A program made the translations under genes and the position numbers. A DNA stretch of 8,163 nucleotides, from the NCBI GenBank assembly GCA_020348185.1, contig CP070743.1, forward strand, positions 1,741,176-1,749,338, written 5' to 3'. The notes beneath the pieces are model-generated. The model worked only from the letters and a program-made list of their open reading frames with translations. It ran no database searches and was not told the DNA's origin. Within the stretch, counting starts at the first letter, position 1. Each line of letters begins with the position of its first letter. The stretch is from Nitrospirota bacterium. GTDB taxonomy: Bacteria > Nitrospirota > Nitrospiria > Nitrospirales > UBA8639. Positions 1 to 5,642 of the stretch are shown here, piece after piece.

Positions 1-183
1 GAAACGGGTCGTGATGTGTTTGAACATGTCCTTTGCGGAGCCTCTGCTGTTCAGATCGGGACGGCCCTGGTGGAAGAGAATGTTTCCGTATTTGAAAGGC
101 TAGAAGGTGAATTGAAACAATGGCTTCAACGAAAAGGCTATTCCTCCCTGATGGCCTGCCGCGGAAAGCTAAAGGAACTCTAG
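1..183 (+). CDS. pyrD: Dihydroorotate dehydrogenase, class 1A type, 3' end only
   Basis: This is the last 60 codons of a gene that begins to the left of the window; frame 1 is open from base 1 to a TAG at 181-183. The visible protein reads through ETGRDVFEHVLCGASAVQIG and ends in KGYSSLMACRGKLKEL. The G-R-D-x-F-E-x-x-L-C-G-A-S-x-V-Q-I-G-T-A stretch, which closes the FMN phosphate site of the barrel, and the closing K-G-Y...R-G-K-L are typical of class 1A enzymes. Those are soluble flavoproteins that oxidise dihydroorotate to orotate in pyrimidine synthesis, classically with fumarate as acceptor. The usual D-F before R-G-K-L is A-C here. The acceptor cannot be judged without the rest of the protein; a class 1B enzyme or a related dihydropyrimidine dehydrogenase is less likely. 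The gene converges on the small LuxR-type gene, with a repeat tract and a hairpin between them. Confidence 0.88.
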   Translation, partial: ETGRDVFEHVLCGASAVQIGTALVEENVSVFERLEGELKQWLQRKGYSSLMACRGKLKEL

Positions 184-222
184 GCCCTACTACTCGCGCA
201 AGAGGAAAGGTGTTTCTTAAAA

Positions 223-257
223 ATTTGAGATTTGAAAGGTGAGATTTGAGATTTTCC
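223..257 (+). repeat. 7-bp tandem repeat tract, locus 1 (ATTTGAG type)
   Basis: Five consecutive 7-bp units start at 223, 230, 237, 244 and 251. The first and fourth are exactly ATTTGAG, the second is ATTTGAA, the third AGGTGAG, and the fifth decays into the following C run. The tract lies 40 bases after the pyrD stop in the convergent pyrD/luxR-type gap and runs directly into the palindrome at 253-275. It shares period and general shape (R-T-T-T, then a G/A-rich half) with the GTTTCGR tracts elsewhere in the window. No function can be read from it. Confidence 0.7.
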
Positions 258-275
258 CCCTGCTGCAGGGGGAAA
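253..275. terminator. Perfect palindrome between convergent genes, possible bidirectional terminator
   Basis: The 11-base arms 253-263 and 265-275 are exact inverted copies around base 264: three T, five C, then TGC on the left, mirrored on the right. As RNA the innermost bases must stay open, giving about nine pairs (A-U and G-C) with a loop of five. It sits between the stop of pyrD (183) and the stop of the LuxR-type gene (277), where a two-way terminator would be expected. Neither strand has the U run of a classical intrinsic terminator after the stem, so it may instead be a dispersed palindromic repeat or an mRNA 3'-end stabiliser. Confidence 0.45.
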
Positions 276-276
276 C

Positions 277-555
277 CTACTTGGCGACCAACCCTTTGGG
301 AATGAGTCGAAGAGCCAAAGCCTGGCGAAGGAGCTGGGCGACATTTCTGACCCGAAGACGTCGCATCAAATTGAAACGGTGAACTTCTACCGTTCTGACA
401 CTAATATCAAGCCGTTCACCAATTTCTCTGTTGGTGTAACCCTGTGCCACAAGCCGAAGAATTTCTTTTTGACGGGCTGTGAGGGACTGAGCCTCATAAT
501 TTCTTACCGAAGAGCTCGCTTTAGATTCCCGTCCGGTGAATTTGGATTTGGCCAT
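277..555 (-). CDS. Stand-alone LuxR/GerE-type helix-turn-helix protein
   Basis: A 92-residue protein consisting almost only of a LuxR C-terminal DNA-binding domain (about residues 24-83). The sequence shows the family pattern L-T-x-R-Q-x-E-I-L-x-L-x-A-x-G-Y-T-N-x-E-I-G-x-x-L (25-49), followed by I-S-x-x-T-V-E-V-H-R-x-N-L-M-x-x-L (51-67), the recognition helix. There is no receiver or autoinducer-binding domain, only about 23 Ser- and charge-rich residues before the HTH. The gene is complete: an in-frame TAA (568-570) lies five codons before the ATG at 555, and an AGAGGG-like ribosome site precedes that ATG. It is divergent from the permease gene across 79 bp, so that promoter is the obvious candidate target; this is inference from position. 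GerE-like single-domain regulators are known and may be active without phosphorylation. No target, partner or ligand can be named. Confidence 0.85.
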   Translation of the reverse strand: MAKSKFTGRESKASSSVRNYEAQSLTARQKEILRLVAQGYTNREIGERLDISVRTVEVHRFNLMRRLRVRNVAQLLRQALALRLIPKGLVAK

Positions 556-634
556 ACCTGCCCTCTTTTACTCACGCATCTTTGTTTAGTTAATTTACCA
601 TAAGCTGATATCCTGATACAACTGCCATAAAGCT
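556..634. promoter_or_regulatory. Divergent intergenic region, LuxR-type gene / ABC permease
   Basis: This 79-bp gap must contain the start signals of two outward-facing genes. On the minus strand an AGAGGG-like ribosome site lies just before the ATG at 555. On the plus side the stretch 581-603 is AT-rich, and the hexamer CTGATA occurs twice 8 bp apart (605-610 and 613-618). I found no convincing sigma70 -35/-10 pair in either direction. There is no Shine-Dalgarno motif before the permease ATG at 635. This is the only gap longer than 50 bp that lacks the 7-bp repeat. Confidence 0.4.
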
Positions 635-3211
635 ATGTTAAAGGCCATTTTCCTCCTTGTCACAGAACACATTCGTCAACGCCCTATTCGTTCGGTCTTG
701 GCGATTGTGGGAGTAGCGATCGGCGTGTCTGCCTGGCTGGCCATTCGATTGGCCAATGTGGAAGTCTATCGGGCTTTTGAGGAGTCGGTGGATACCGTAG
801 TTGGAAAGGCTTCCATTCAGGTGACAGGAGAAAACGGAAGACTAGATGAACAAATTCTGCCCACAATCCGAACAAATCCTGCCGTGACCGCTGCGAATCC
901 TGTTCTTCGGATCCCGGGAACGGGTTATGACGAAAACTCTCAGAAAAAGCCCATTATGATTTTGGGCCTGGATCTTCTTGAGTATTGGTCAAACGAACCC
1001 ATGGTGGTGTCTGGGCAGGAAAGAACCCGAATCAACTTGAATGACCTGATTGCGGAAAACTCTGTGTTTATCGGCAATACCTTCGCGGCTGATTGGAAGA
1101 TTACAGTGGGTGATTCTCTTGAAGTTGAAGTCGATCATCGACGTTTTCACCTTGTGGTGCGAGGGATTCTGACTCCATCCCAATCGCGCAATCGGCAATT
1201 TGACCATCTTGTGGTCATGGATATTGCCGCCGCTCAGTCTCTCTTTGGTCTTGAGGGTCGACTCGATCAAATCAATCTGATACTGGGTCCAGACTACTCT
1301 GTTCAGGAGGTCATGCAGGAATTGCACGCTCTTCTGCCAGCGAATATCAACGTCGGTCGACCCATTCAGCGGAACCAGCAAGTGGAGTCAATGCTGAAAG
1401 TCTTTCAGTTTAATCTCACGGTGCTCAGTACGGTGGGTTTGTTGGTTGGATTATTTCTTGTCTACAACACCATCTCTTTTTCTGTCGTTCAACATCGTCG
1501 CGAAATCGGGATCTTGCGGACCGTTGGGATGTCTCGGACGCAAGTGAGCCTTCTCTTCATGACCGAAGCGGCAGTTGTGGGATTGATTGGAAGTGTTGTC
1601 GGATGTGGGCTTGGATTCATGATGGCGCGCTTGATGGTCTCGTTGGTCAGTCAAAGTGTGACGGATCTTTACGCCTCCGTCACCATTGGCTCCATGTCCC
1701 TGCCATTAGCCATGATCTTTGAAGGCAGTGTATTAGGTCTGGGGGTGGCGCTTGTGGGGGCCCTCAGACCTTGTTTGAATGCCAGTGGGACCCAACCTGT
1801 CCGCGCCCTTGCACCTGGAGATTACGAGACGGAGACAAGAACCAAGGAGGGATTTTGGGCATGGGGAGCTGGCGTTCTGTTTCTTCTTGCTGGGCTCATG
1901 AGCGTCCCAGGCCCTGTTCAAGGCATTCCGGTCTTTGGTTATGGTTCGGCTTTATTTCTTCTGTTGGGATGTACCCTTCTCGGTCCCATTGCTATTCGAG
2001 GTTTAACCAGAGTCAAAATGTGGGCTTTGGGCTCTCGCTTACCCATCATGGGAACTCTTGCGGTCGAACAGATTGCGCGGGCCCCTGGGCGGAATAGTGT
2101 GACGCTTTCGGCCCTGACAATCGGACTGGCCATTATGGTGGGAGTCGGGAGCATGATCGGGAGTTTTCGTCATACGGTTGAAGTGTGGATTGATCAAACC
2201 ATCATTGCTGATCTGATTGTCGCTCCCAACTCATGGATGGATGGGTCGGATTCTGATGAGATAACGGGGGCTCTACCGTTAGAGTTCGTCCCATTGGTCC
2301 AAGCTGTTCCAGGAGTGATGGCAGTGGATCCTTATCGTCAGGTTCAGGTTGCTCATGAAGAAGGGACGATTGTCCTGGCCACACGAAACCTCAATCTCCA
2401 TGCGACACACAGCCGATATCTATTTGAGGAAGGAGATTCGAGTGAGATTCTGAGGCGGGCTGTGGCTGAAAAAGGCGTCATTGTCTCAGAGGTTCTGGCA
2501 GGAAGACTTGGATTAACGGTTGGCGACCACCTTGAACTGGCGATGCGGGAAGGGACGATCAGTTTTCCCGTTTTAGGAAAATTTTACGATTACGCAACAG
2601 ATGGAGGAAAGGTGGTGATGGATGAGACGGTCTATCATCAATTTTGGAATGACCGTCAGGCAAGCGTTTTGGCGGTGTACATAGAACCACAGGAGGACTC
2701 GGGAGAAGTGCGACGCCGAATTGAAGAAGTTCTCCTCAAAAGAAAGCCGGTCGTGACTATCAGTCAGGCTGAACTCAGAACAGACATATTGGATATTTTT
2801 GATCGGACCTTTCGGGTTACCTACGTCTTGGAATTTATTGCCTTAAGTGTTGCCTTGCTTGGAATTGTGAATACCCTCGTGACCGCGATACTTGAACGCC
2901 AACGAGAAATTGCCACGTTACGGGCTATTGGAGCCAGCGTGAGGCAAATTCAACGAATGGTATTTTGGGAATCTGGATTTCTCGCGTTCTTGGGAGCGCT
3001 TCTTGGCTTAGCAGGAGGATCCGCCCTTTCCGTTCTCCTGGTCAAAGTCATTAATCGACAATCCTTTGGTTGGACGATTCAGTTGATGATTCCTCCAATG
3101 ACCGTTCTTGAGGCAGTGTGTGTGGCAGGAGTGGCCGGCATTCTTGCCAGCTATTTGCCGGCTCGATGGGCAAGCCAGCAATCGATCGTGAATGGATTGA
3201 GGTACGAGTAA
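635..3211 (+). CDS. ABC transporter permease with two FtsX domains (LolC/MacB/YbbP-like)
   Basis: An 858-residue inner-membrane permease. About ten hydrophobic segments are visible near residues 18-40, 258-284, 306-336, 352-378, 407-424, 430-455, 488-510, 729-753, 779-803 and 822-845. Two large extracytoplasmic domains (about 41-255 and 511-728) resemble the MacB periplasmic core. Each half has the FtsX signature just after a membrane helix: REIGILRTVGMSRTQV at 289-304 and REIATLRAIGASVRQI at 757-772, the expected ATPase-contact region. Ten helices and this length fit the YbbP-type subfamily rather than LolC/E or MacB (four helices each). Such permeases act mechanically on lipoproteins, lipids or exported substrates rather than forming a simple channel; the substrate cannot be deduced. 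The ATG is fixed by an in-frame TGA at 614-616, though no ribosome site is evident. No ATP-binding subunit lies next to it, which is unusual. Confidence 0.92.
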   Translation: MLKAIFLLVTEHIRQRPIRSVLAIVGVAIGVSAWLAIRLANVEVYRAFEESVDTVVGKASIQVTGENGRLDEQILPTIRTNPAVTAANPVLRIPGTGYDENSQKKPIMILGLDLLEYWSNEPMVVSGQERTRINLNDLIAENSVFIGNTFAADWKITVGDSLEVEVDHRRFHLVVRGILTPSQSRNRQFDHLVVMDIAAAQSLFGLEGRLDQINLILGPDYSVQEVMQELHALLPANINVGRPIQRNQQVESMLKVFQFNLTVLSTVGLLVGLFLVYNTISFSVVQHRREIGILRTVGMSRTQVSLLFMTEAAVVGLIGSVVGCGLGFMMARLMVSLVSQSVTDLYASVTIGSMSLPLAMIFEGSVLGLGVALVGALRPCLNASGTQPVRALAPGDYETETRTKEGFWAWGAGVLFLLAGLMSVPGPVQGIPVFGYGSALFLLLGCTLLGPIAIRGLTRVKMWALGSRLPIMGTLAVEQIARAPGRNSVTLSALTIGLAIMVGVGSMIGSFRHTVEVWIDQTIIADLIVAPNSWMDGSDSDEITGALPLEFVPLVQAVPGVMAVDPYRQVQVAHEEGTIVLATRNLNLHATHSRYLFEEGDSSEILRRAVAEKGVIVSEVLAGRLGLTVGDHLELAMREGTISFPVLGKFYDYATDGGKVVMDETVYHQFWNDRQASVLAVYIEPQEDSGEVRRRIEEVLLKRKPVVTISQAELRTDILDIFDRTFRVTYVLEFIALSVALLGIVNTLVTAILERQREIATLRAIGASVRQIQRMVFWESGFLAFLGALLGLAGGSALSVLLVKVINRQSFGWTIQLMIPPMTVLEAVCVAGVAGILASYLPARWASQQSIVNGLRYE

Positions 3212-3220
3212 GGGAAAAGA

Positions 3221-3248
3221 GTTTCGAGTTGCGGGTTCCGAGTTGAGG
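3221..3248 (+). repeat. 7-bp tandem repeat tract, locus 2 (GTTTCGR type)
   Basis: Four consecutive 7-bp units begin at 3221, 3228, 3235 and 3242. The first is GTTTCGA; the others (GTTGCGG and two more beginning GTT) keep the GTT start and purine-rich end with one or two changes each. The tract starts ten bases after the permease stop codon, in the convergent gap with bioB, and is followed after ten bases by the C/G-rich palindrome at 3259-3281. It is a degenerate relative of the better-preserved copies at 5498-5585. Confidence 0.7.
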
Positions 3249-3258
3249 ACCTCCGGTT

Positions 3259-3295
3259 CCCTCGCCCCAGGGGGGAGAGGGTTAGGGTGAGGGGG
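3259..3295 (+). repeat. GC-rich palindrome with four-run G-quadruplex pattern
   Basis: CCCTCGCCCC at 3259-3268 pairs with the purine strand at 3272-3281 (nine of ten pairs; G3264 faces A3276) around a three-base loop. The same purines continue into a G-quadruplex pattern on the plus strand: G runs at 3270-3275, 3279-3281, 3285-3287 and 3291-3295, separated by exactly three bases each (AGA, TTA, TGA). From memory, C/G-rich palindromes of this kind (runs of CCCTCTCCCC and AGGGTGAGGGG) are dispersed REP-like elements in many proteobacterial and environmental genomes. It lies in the 94-bp convergent gap between the permease and bioB. No U run follows on either strand, so a REP-like element is a better call than an intrinsic terminator. 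Confidence 0.65.
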
Positions 3296-3305
3296 TATGA
3301 GAGTT

Positions 3306-4334
3306 TTAGGTAATTTGGGGGGAACAGGATGGTTCTGCAACGATCGTGGCTGGAGCTTGATAGTCCACCTCAACGGTAAACCCGAGGTCTTCGATCATCT
3401 TCCACACTTCTGGAGCTGCTTGGCCCGGCGTGGTTAAATACCCGTCGACAAAGAGAGAGTCCGCGACGTAGAGGGCCATTGGTTGCAAGGAACGAAGATT
3501 CCATTCACGTCCCCCTGCGGCCCGAATTTCTCGTCGGGGGTGAAGGAACCGGAAAAGGCAGAGGATTTTTAGGCACCGGTGCGGTGTCAGTTCGTGCTTC
3601 TCCTCGAATGGCGTACCGGCCACGGGATGGAGCATGTTCAACGGAATAGAGTCCGGATTGAGGTCTCGTAACGCAAAGGCCAAGTCAACGAGATCCTCAT
3701 CGTTTTCACCCATCCCGACAATTCCTCCCGAACAGAGTTCAAGGCCGGCTGCTCTCGCATGTTTGAGTGTCATTAAGCGGTCTTGAAAGGTGTGGGTCGT
3801 GCAAATGGATCCGTGATAGGCTTCGCTCGTGTTGAGGTTATGATTAATGCGGTCGACTCCTGCCGCTTTCAGCTGTTCGGCCTGCTCTTGAGTCAAGAGT
3901 CCCAAAGAACAGCAGACTTGAATCGGCATCTCCTCCTTAATCTGTTGAACCGCAGTTGATATTTCCTGTACTTCCCGTTCCAGAGGCGATCGACCGCTTA
4001 TGACGATACAATACCGTTGGGCTTTGGCGCGGGCTGCACGTCGAGCTCCCTCTATCATTTCGTTTGGGCTGATCATGGCATAACGATCGATCGGAGCGGT
4101 CGAGATGGAAGACTGCGAACAGTAGTGACAATCTTCCTGACAGGCCCCGCTCTTGGCATTCAACAGCATTTGAAGCCGAACTGTATTTCCAAAGTAGTGA
4201 CGCCGAATACGATAAGCGGCCGCTAAGAGGTCGAGGAGGTGTTCGTTTGAAGTCTGCAGGACTTCAAGGCTCTCCTTTCTGGTCGGACAATGGCCCTCAA
4301 GGATGCGATTGGCTAGGTCGGTAAAGTTCATCAT
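3306..4334 (-). CDS. bioB: Biotin synthase
   Basis: A 342-residue radical SAM enzyme that inserts sulfur into dethiobiotin, the last step of biotin synthesis. The radical SAM cluster motif C-x3-C-x2-C is C65-QED-C69-HY-C72. The ligands of the auxiliary [2Fe-2S] sulfur-donor cluster can be placed at C109 (R-Y-C), C141 (C-C-S-L-G), C201 (L-C-S-G-G-I) and R271 (I-R-A-A-G-G-R-E). The substrate-site motif N-H-N-L-N-T-S (164-170) has Asn where E. coli has Asp in N-L-D-T-S, a known family variant. The length matches the family, with a short non-conserved tail after about residue 325. AAGGA at 4341-4345 lies six bases before the ATG at 4334; a second ATG follows at once and is also possible. The gene lies 46 bp after rsfS on the same strand, so it may be the distal gene of that operon. 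No other bio genes are in the window. Confidence 0.97.
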   Translation of the reverse strand: MMNFTDLANRILEGHCPTRKESLEVLQTSNEHLLDLLAAAYRIRRHYFGNTVRLQMLLNAKSGACQEDCHYCSQSSISTAPIDRYAMISPNEMIEGARRAARAKAQRYCIVISGRSPLEREVQEISTAVQQIKEEMPIQVCCSLGLLTQEQAEQLKAAGVDRINHNLNTSEAYHGSICTTHTFQDRLMTLKHARAAGLELCSGGIVGMGENDEDLVDLAFALRDLNPDSIPLNMLHPVAGTPFEEKHELTPHRCLKILCLFRFLHPRREIRAAGGREWNLRSLQPMALYVADSLFVDGYLTTPGQAAPEVWKMIEDLGFTVEVDYQAPATIVAEPSCSPQIT

Positions 4335-4380
4335 GGCGTTTCCTTATTTTATGTCGCGTCAGAGAGTCAGGTTATCCGAA

Positions 4381-4824
4381 TCATGAGCCGTAGCGTGCTC
4401 CACGAGTCTGTGCTCCCTTGGCGTATTGAGGCTGGAGACTTGCCGCCGACTCCTGTTCCGGTATCGGGATCTGCGGGGCATCGGACCACATTTTTTCAAG
4501 GCCATAGTATTCACGGATGTCCGTTTTGAAGACATGAACAATGATGTCTCCATAGTCTAACAAAATCCACGTTGAGGTGCCGGCCCCTTCGATTTGAGGA
4601 TTCCGGTTAAACTGAGAAGAGATGAGTTTTTCAATGTTCTGGGCAATGGCTTTTACCTGACGTTCGGACTCGCCAGAGGCAATCACAAAGTAATCCGCGA
4701 CGGATGTCAATTCGGCCACTTCCAAAATAACCACATCCGAGGCTTTTTTCTCCAAAGCTGCTTGGGCAGCAGAAAGGGCTTTCTGTTTGGAATCTTGAAG
4801 GATTGATTTCACTGAAGAGGGCAT
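4381..4824 (-). CDS. rsfS: Ribosome silencing factor RsfS (YbeB/Iojap family)
   Basis: A 147-residue protein of the DUF143 family, which binds ribosomal protein L14 on the 50S subunit and blocks joining to 30S, lowering translation when nutrients are short. The single domain covers about residues 12-113. Landmarks are K-A-S-D-V-V-I-L-E-V (27-36), S-V-A-D-Y-F-V-I-A-S-G (41-51), W-I-L-L-D-Y-G-D-I-I-V-H-V-F (86-99) and the closing Y-Y-G-L-E-K-M-W-S-D-A-P (106-117). A Gln/Ala/Ser-rich tail of about 30 residues follows. I chose the ATG at 4824 because it leaves a normal short lead before the domain and overlaps nadD by only 16 nt. The frame stays open to another ATG at 4875, which would add 17 residues and overlap nadD by 67 nt. 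Neither start has a clear Shine-Dalgarno, so coupling to nadD translation is likely. nadD-rsfS adjacency is widespread in bacteria. Confidence 0.93.
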   Translation of the reverse strand: MPSSVKSILQDSKQKALSAAQAALEKKASDVVILEVAELTSVADYFVIASGESERQVKAIAQNIEKLISSQFNRNPQIEGAGTSTWILLDYGDIIVHVFKTDIREYYGLEKMWSDAPQIPIPEQESAASLQPQYAKGAQTRGARYGS

Positions 4825-5483
4825 TGATATAAGCGGTGTTTCATTATATAGGATTCTACAGGAGCCGGCAACCACCGAGAGACGGAATGGCCTGCTGAAA
4901 TCTCATTTCGAATGGTGGAAGCCGACGCCTCGCATGGAGGAAGTGAGAGCAAGGTCAGATGCTTCCCTGTTGGCAATTCTACATCCAATCGATGGGATTG
5001 GCCGGTATCCAACCCTTCAAGTTTGGCATGGGAAATGGTTGGAAGGCCTGTGGTTAATGCGAGGGAACGAAAGTGGGTGCCTGGTCTCGAGCAGACGATG
5101 AAGTGACAGAGCGCGAGCAGCCGTGAGGCCTCTTTCCAGCTAGGAAAATCCAAAAAGGCATCAAGACCGACGATAAAGGACCATTCGGTATCTGCAGAGT
5201 ATTGTTGTTTCAGTATCGTGATTGTATCGAACGAGTAGGAAATGCGTGATGATCGAACTTCCACATCAGATGTTGTGAATGTCGGGTAGCCTTCAAGGGC
5301 AATTTGGACCATCGCCAGACGATGAGAGGCTGGGGCTAAGGAAGTGGACGCTTTATGGGGGGGATCTCCAGTAGGAATAAATAAGACCTGATCCAATTTC
5401 AATTCAGCTTGAACCTGCTCGGCAATCAGCAAATGACAGGAATGGATGGGGTTAAACGTTCCTCCGAAAATTCCGATATGCAT
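4809..5483 (-). CDS. nadD: Nicotinate-nucleotide adenylyltransferase
   Basis: A 224-residue nucleotidyltransferase that joins nicotinate mononucleotide and ATP to give NaAD, the penultimate step of NAD synthesis. The N-terminal dinucleotide-binding motif is G-G-T-F-N-P-I-H-S-C-H (7-17). It keeps both histidines of the H-x-G-H nucleotidyltransferase signature but has Cys16 in place of Gly. T-G-D-P-P-H-K (38-44) is the substrate loop, F-I-V-G-L-D-A-F (103-110) with W116 and R-P-G (133-135) match the family core, and S-A-S-T-I-R (187-192) is the C-terminal ATP-phosphate motif. The length is normal. The ATG at 5483 lacks a clear ribosome site: the preceding bases form a small GGCG/CGCC hairpin and abut the long repeat stem at 5498-5585. 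proB ends 159 bp upstream; rsfS starts within the last codons of nadD. Confidence 0.95.
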   Translation of the reverse strand: MHIGIFGGTFNPIHSCHLLIAEQVQAELKLDQVLFIPTGDPPHKASTSLAPASHRLAMVQIALEGYPTFTTSDVEVRSSRISYSFDTITILKQQYSADTEWSFIVGLDAFLDFPSWKEASRLLALCHFIVCSRPGTHFRSLALTTGLPTISHAKLEGLDTGQSHRLDVELPTGKHLTLLSLPPCEASASTIRNEISAGHSVSRWLPAPVESYIMKHRLYQCPLQ

Positions 5484-5497
5484 TGGGGCGTTCCGCC
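5484..5497 (-). promoter_or_regulatory. nadD ribosome-binding region, squeezed between start codon and repeat stem
   Basis: Only 14 bases separate the nadD ATG from the base of the long inverted-repeat stem. On the minus strand they include GGCGGAACGCC (5497-5487), which can itself fold as a four-pair stem with a GAA loop. The only Shine-Dalgarno-like bases (GGCGGA) lie in that mini-hairpin, about seven bases before the start. The nadD initiation site therefore appears structured and weak; this is inference from pairing, not measured. Confidence 0.35.
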
Positions 5498-5585
5498 GTT
5501 TCGAGTTTCAGGTTTCGAGTTTCGAGTAAAGAGGAAAAGAGTCTGTGTTCTTGAAACCCGAAACCCGAAACCCAAAACCCGAAAC
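5498..5585. repeat. Inverted 7-bp repeat tracts forming a 30-bp stem, locus 3
   Basis: On the plus strand, units of GTTTCGA type run from 5498 (starts at 5498, 5505, 5512, 5519). On the minus strand, units of GTTTCGG type run from 5585 down to about 5551. Aligned as an inverted repeat, 5498-5527 faces 5556-5585 with 25 of 30 Watson-Crick matches and a 28-base loop. The five exceptions are all transitions: A against C at four positions and C against A at one on the plus strand. In minus-strand RNA, the operon's own transcript, all five become G-U or U-G pairs, giving an unbroken 30-pair stem. The element occupies the proB-nadD gap. Translating through it gives only repetitive peptide, a known source of false gene calls. 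Confidence 0.85.
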
Positions 5586-5642
5586 TTCCACTTCCACTTG
5601 GTGCCCGATGTCATTAGGTAAATGGCTTCTCAATGGCTGTTC

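Noticed and set aside
989..1381. 130-residue minus-strand frame inside the permease gene
   Set aside because: Antisense shadow of a clear coding region with no domain and no ribosome site.
3259..3281. Intrinsic terminator for the permease or bioB
   Set aside because: The stem is good, but no U run follows on either strand and the sequence resembles dispersed REP-like palindromes, so I list it as a repeat.
3285..3295. Telomere-like GGGTTAGGG similarity at 3279-3287
   Set aside because: Only two runs match TTAGGG spacing; it is a by-product of the G-rich palindrome in an ordinary bacterial gene context.
3008..3373. 121-residue minus-strand frame across the permease end, repeat and bioB end
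   Set aside because: It overlaps two well-supported genes and takes its middle from the REP-like repeat; no recognisable domain.
5498..5585. Possible CRISPR array
   Set aside because: Units are 7 bp, contiguous and without unique spacers, and there are no cas genes nearby.
5586..5597. Short direct repeat TTCCAC, two copies in tandem
   Set aside because: Two six-base copies next to the proB end are within chance expectation, and nothing else supports a function.
5409..5621. Open frames on both strands through 5409-5621 that could be called small proteins
   Set aside because: They exist because the 7-bp units contain no stops in those frames; the peptides are just repeated R-V-S-G-F or K-P-E-T-R-N patterns, and part overlaps nadD. 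No ribosome site or family resemblance.
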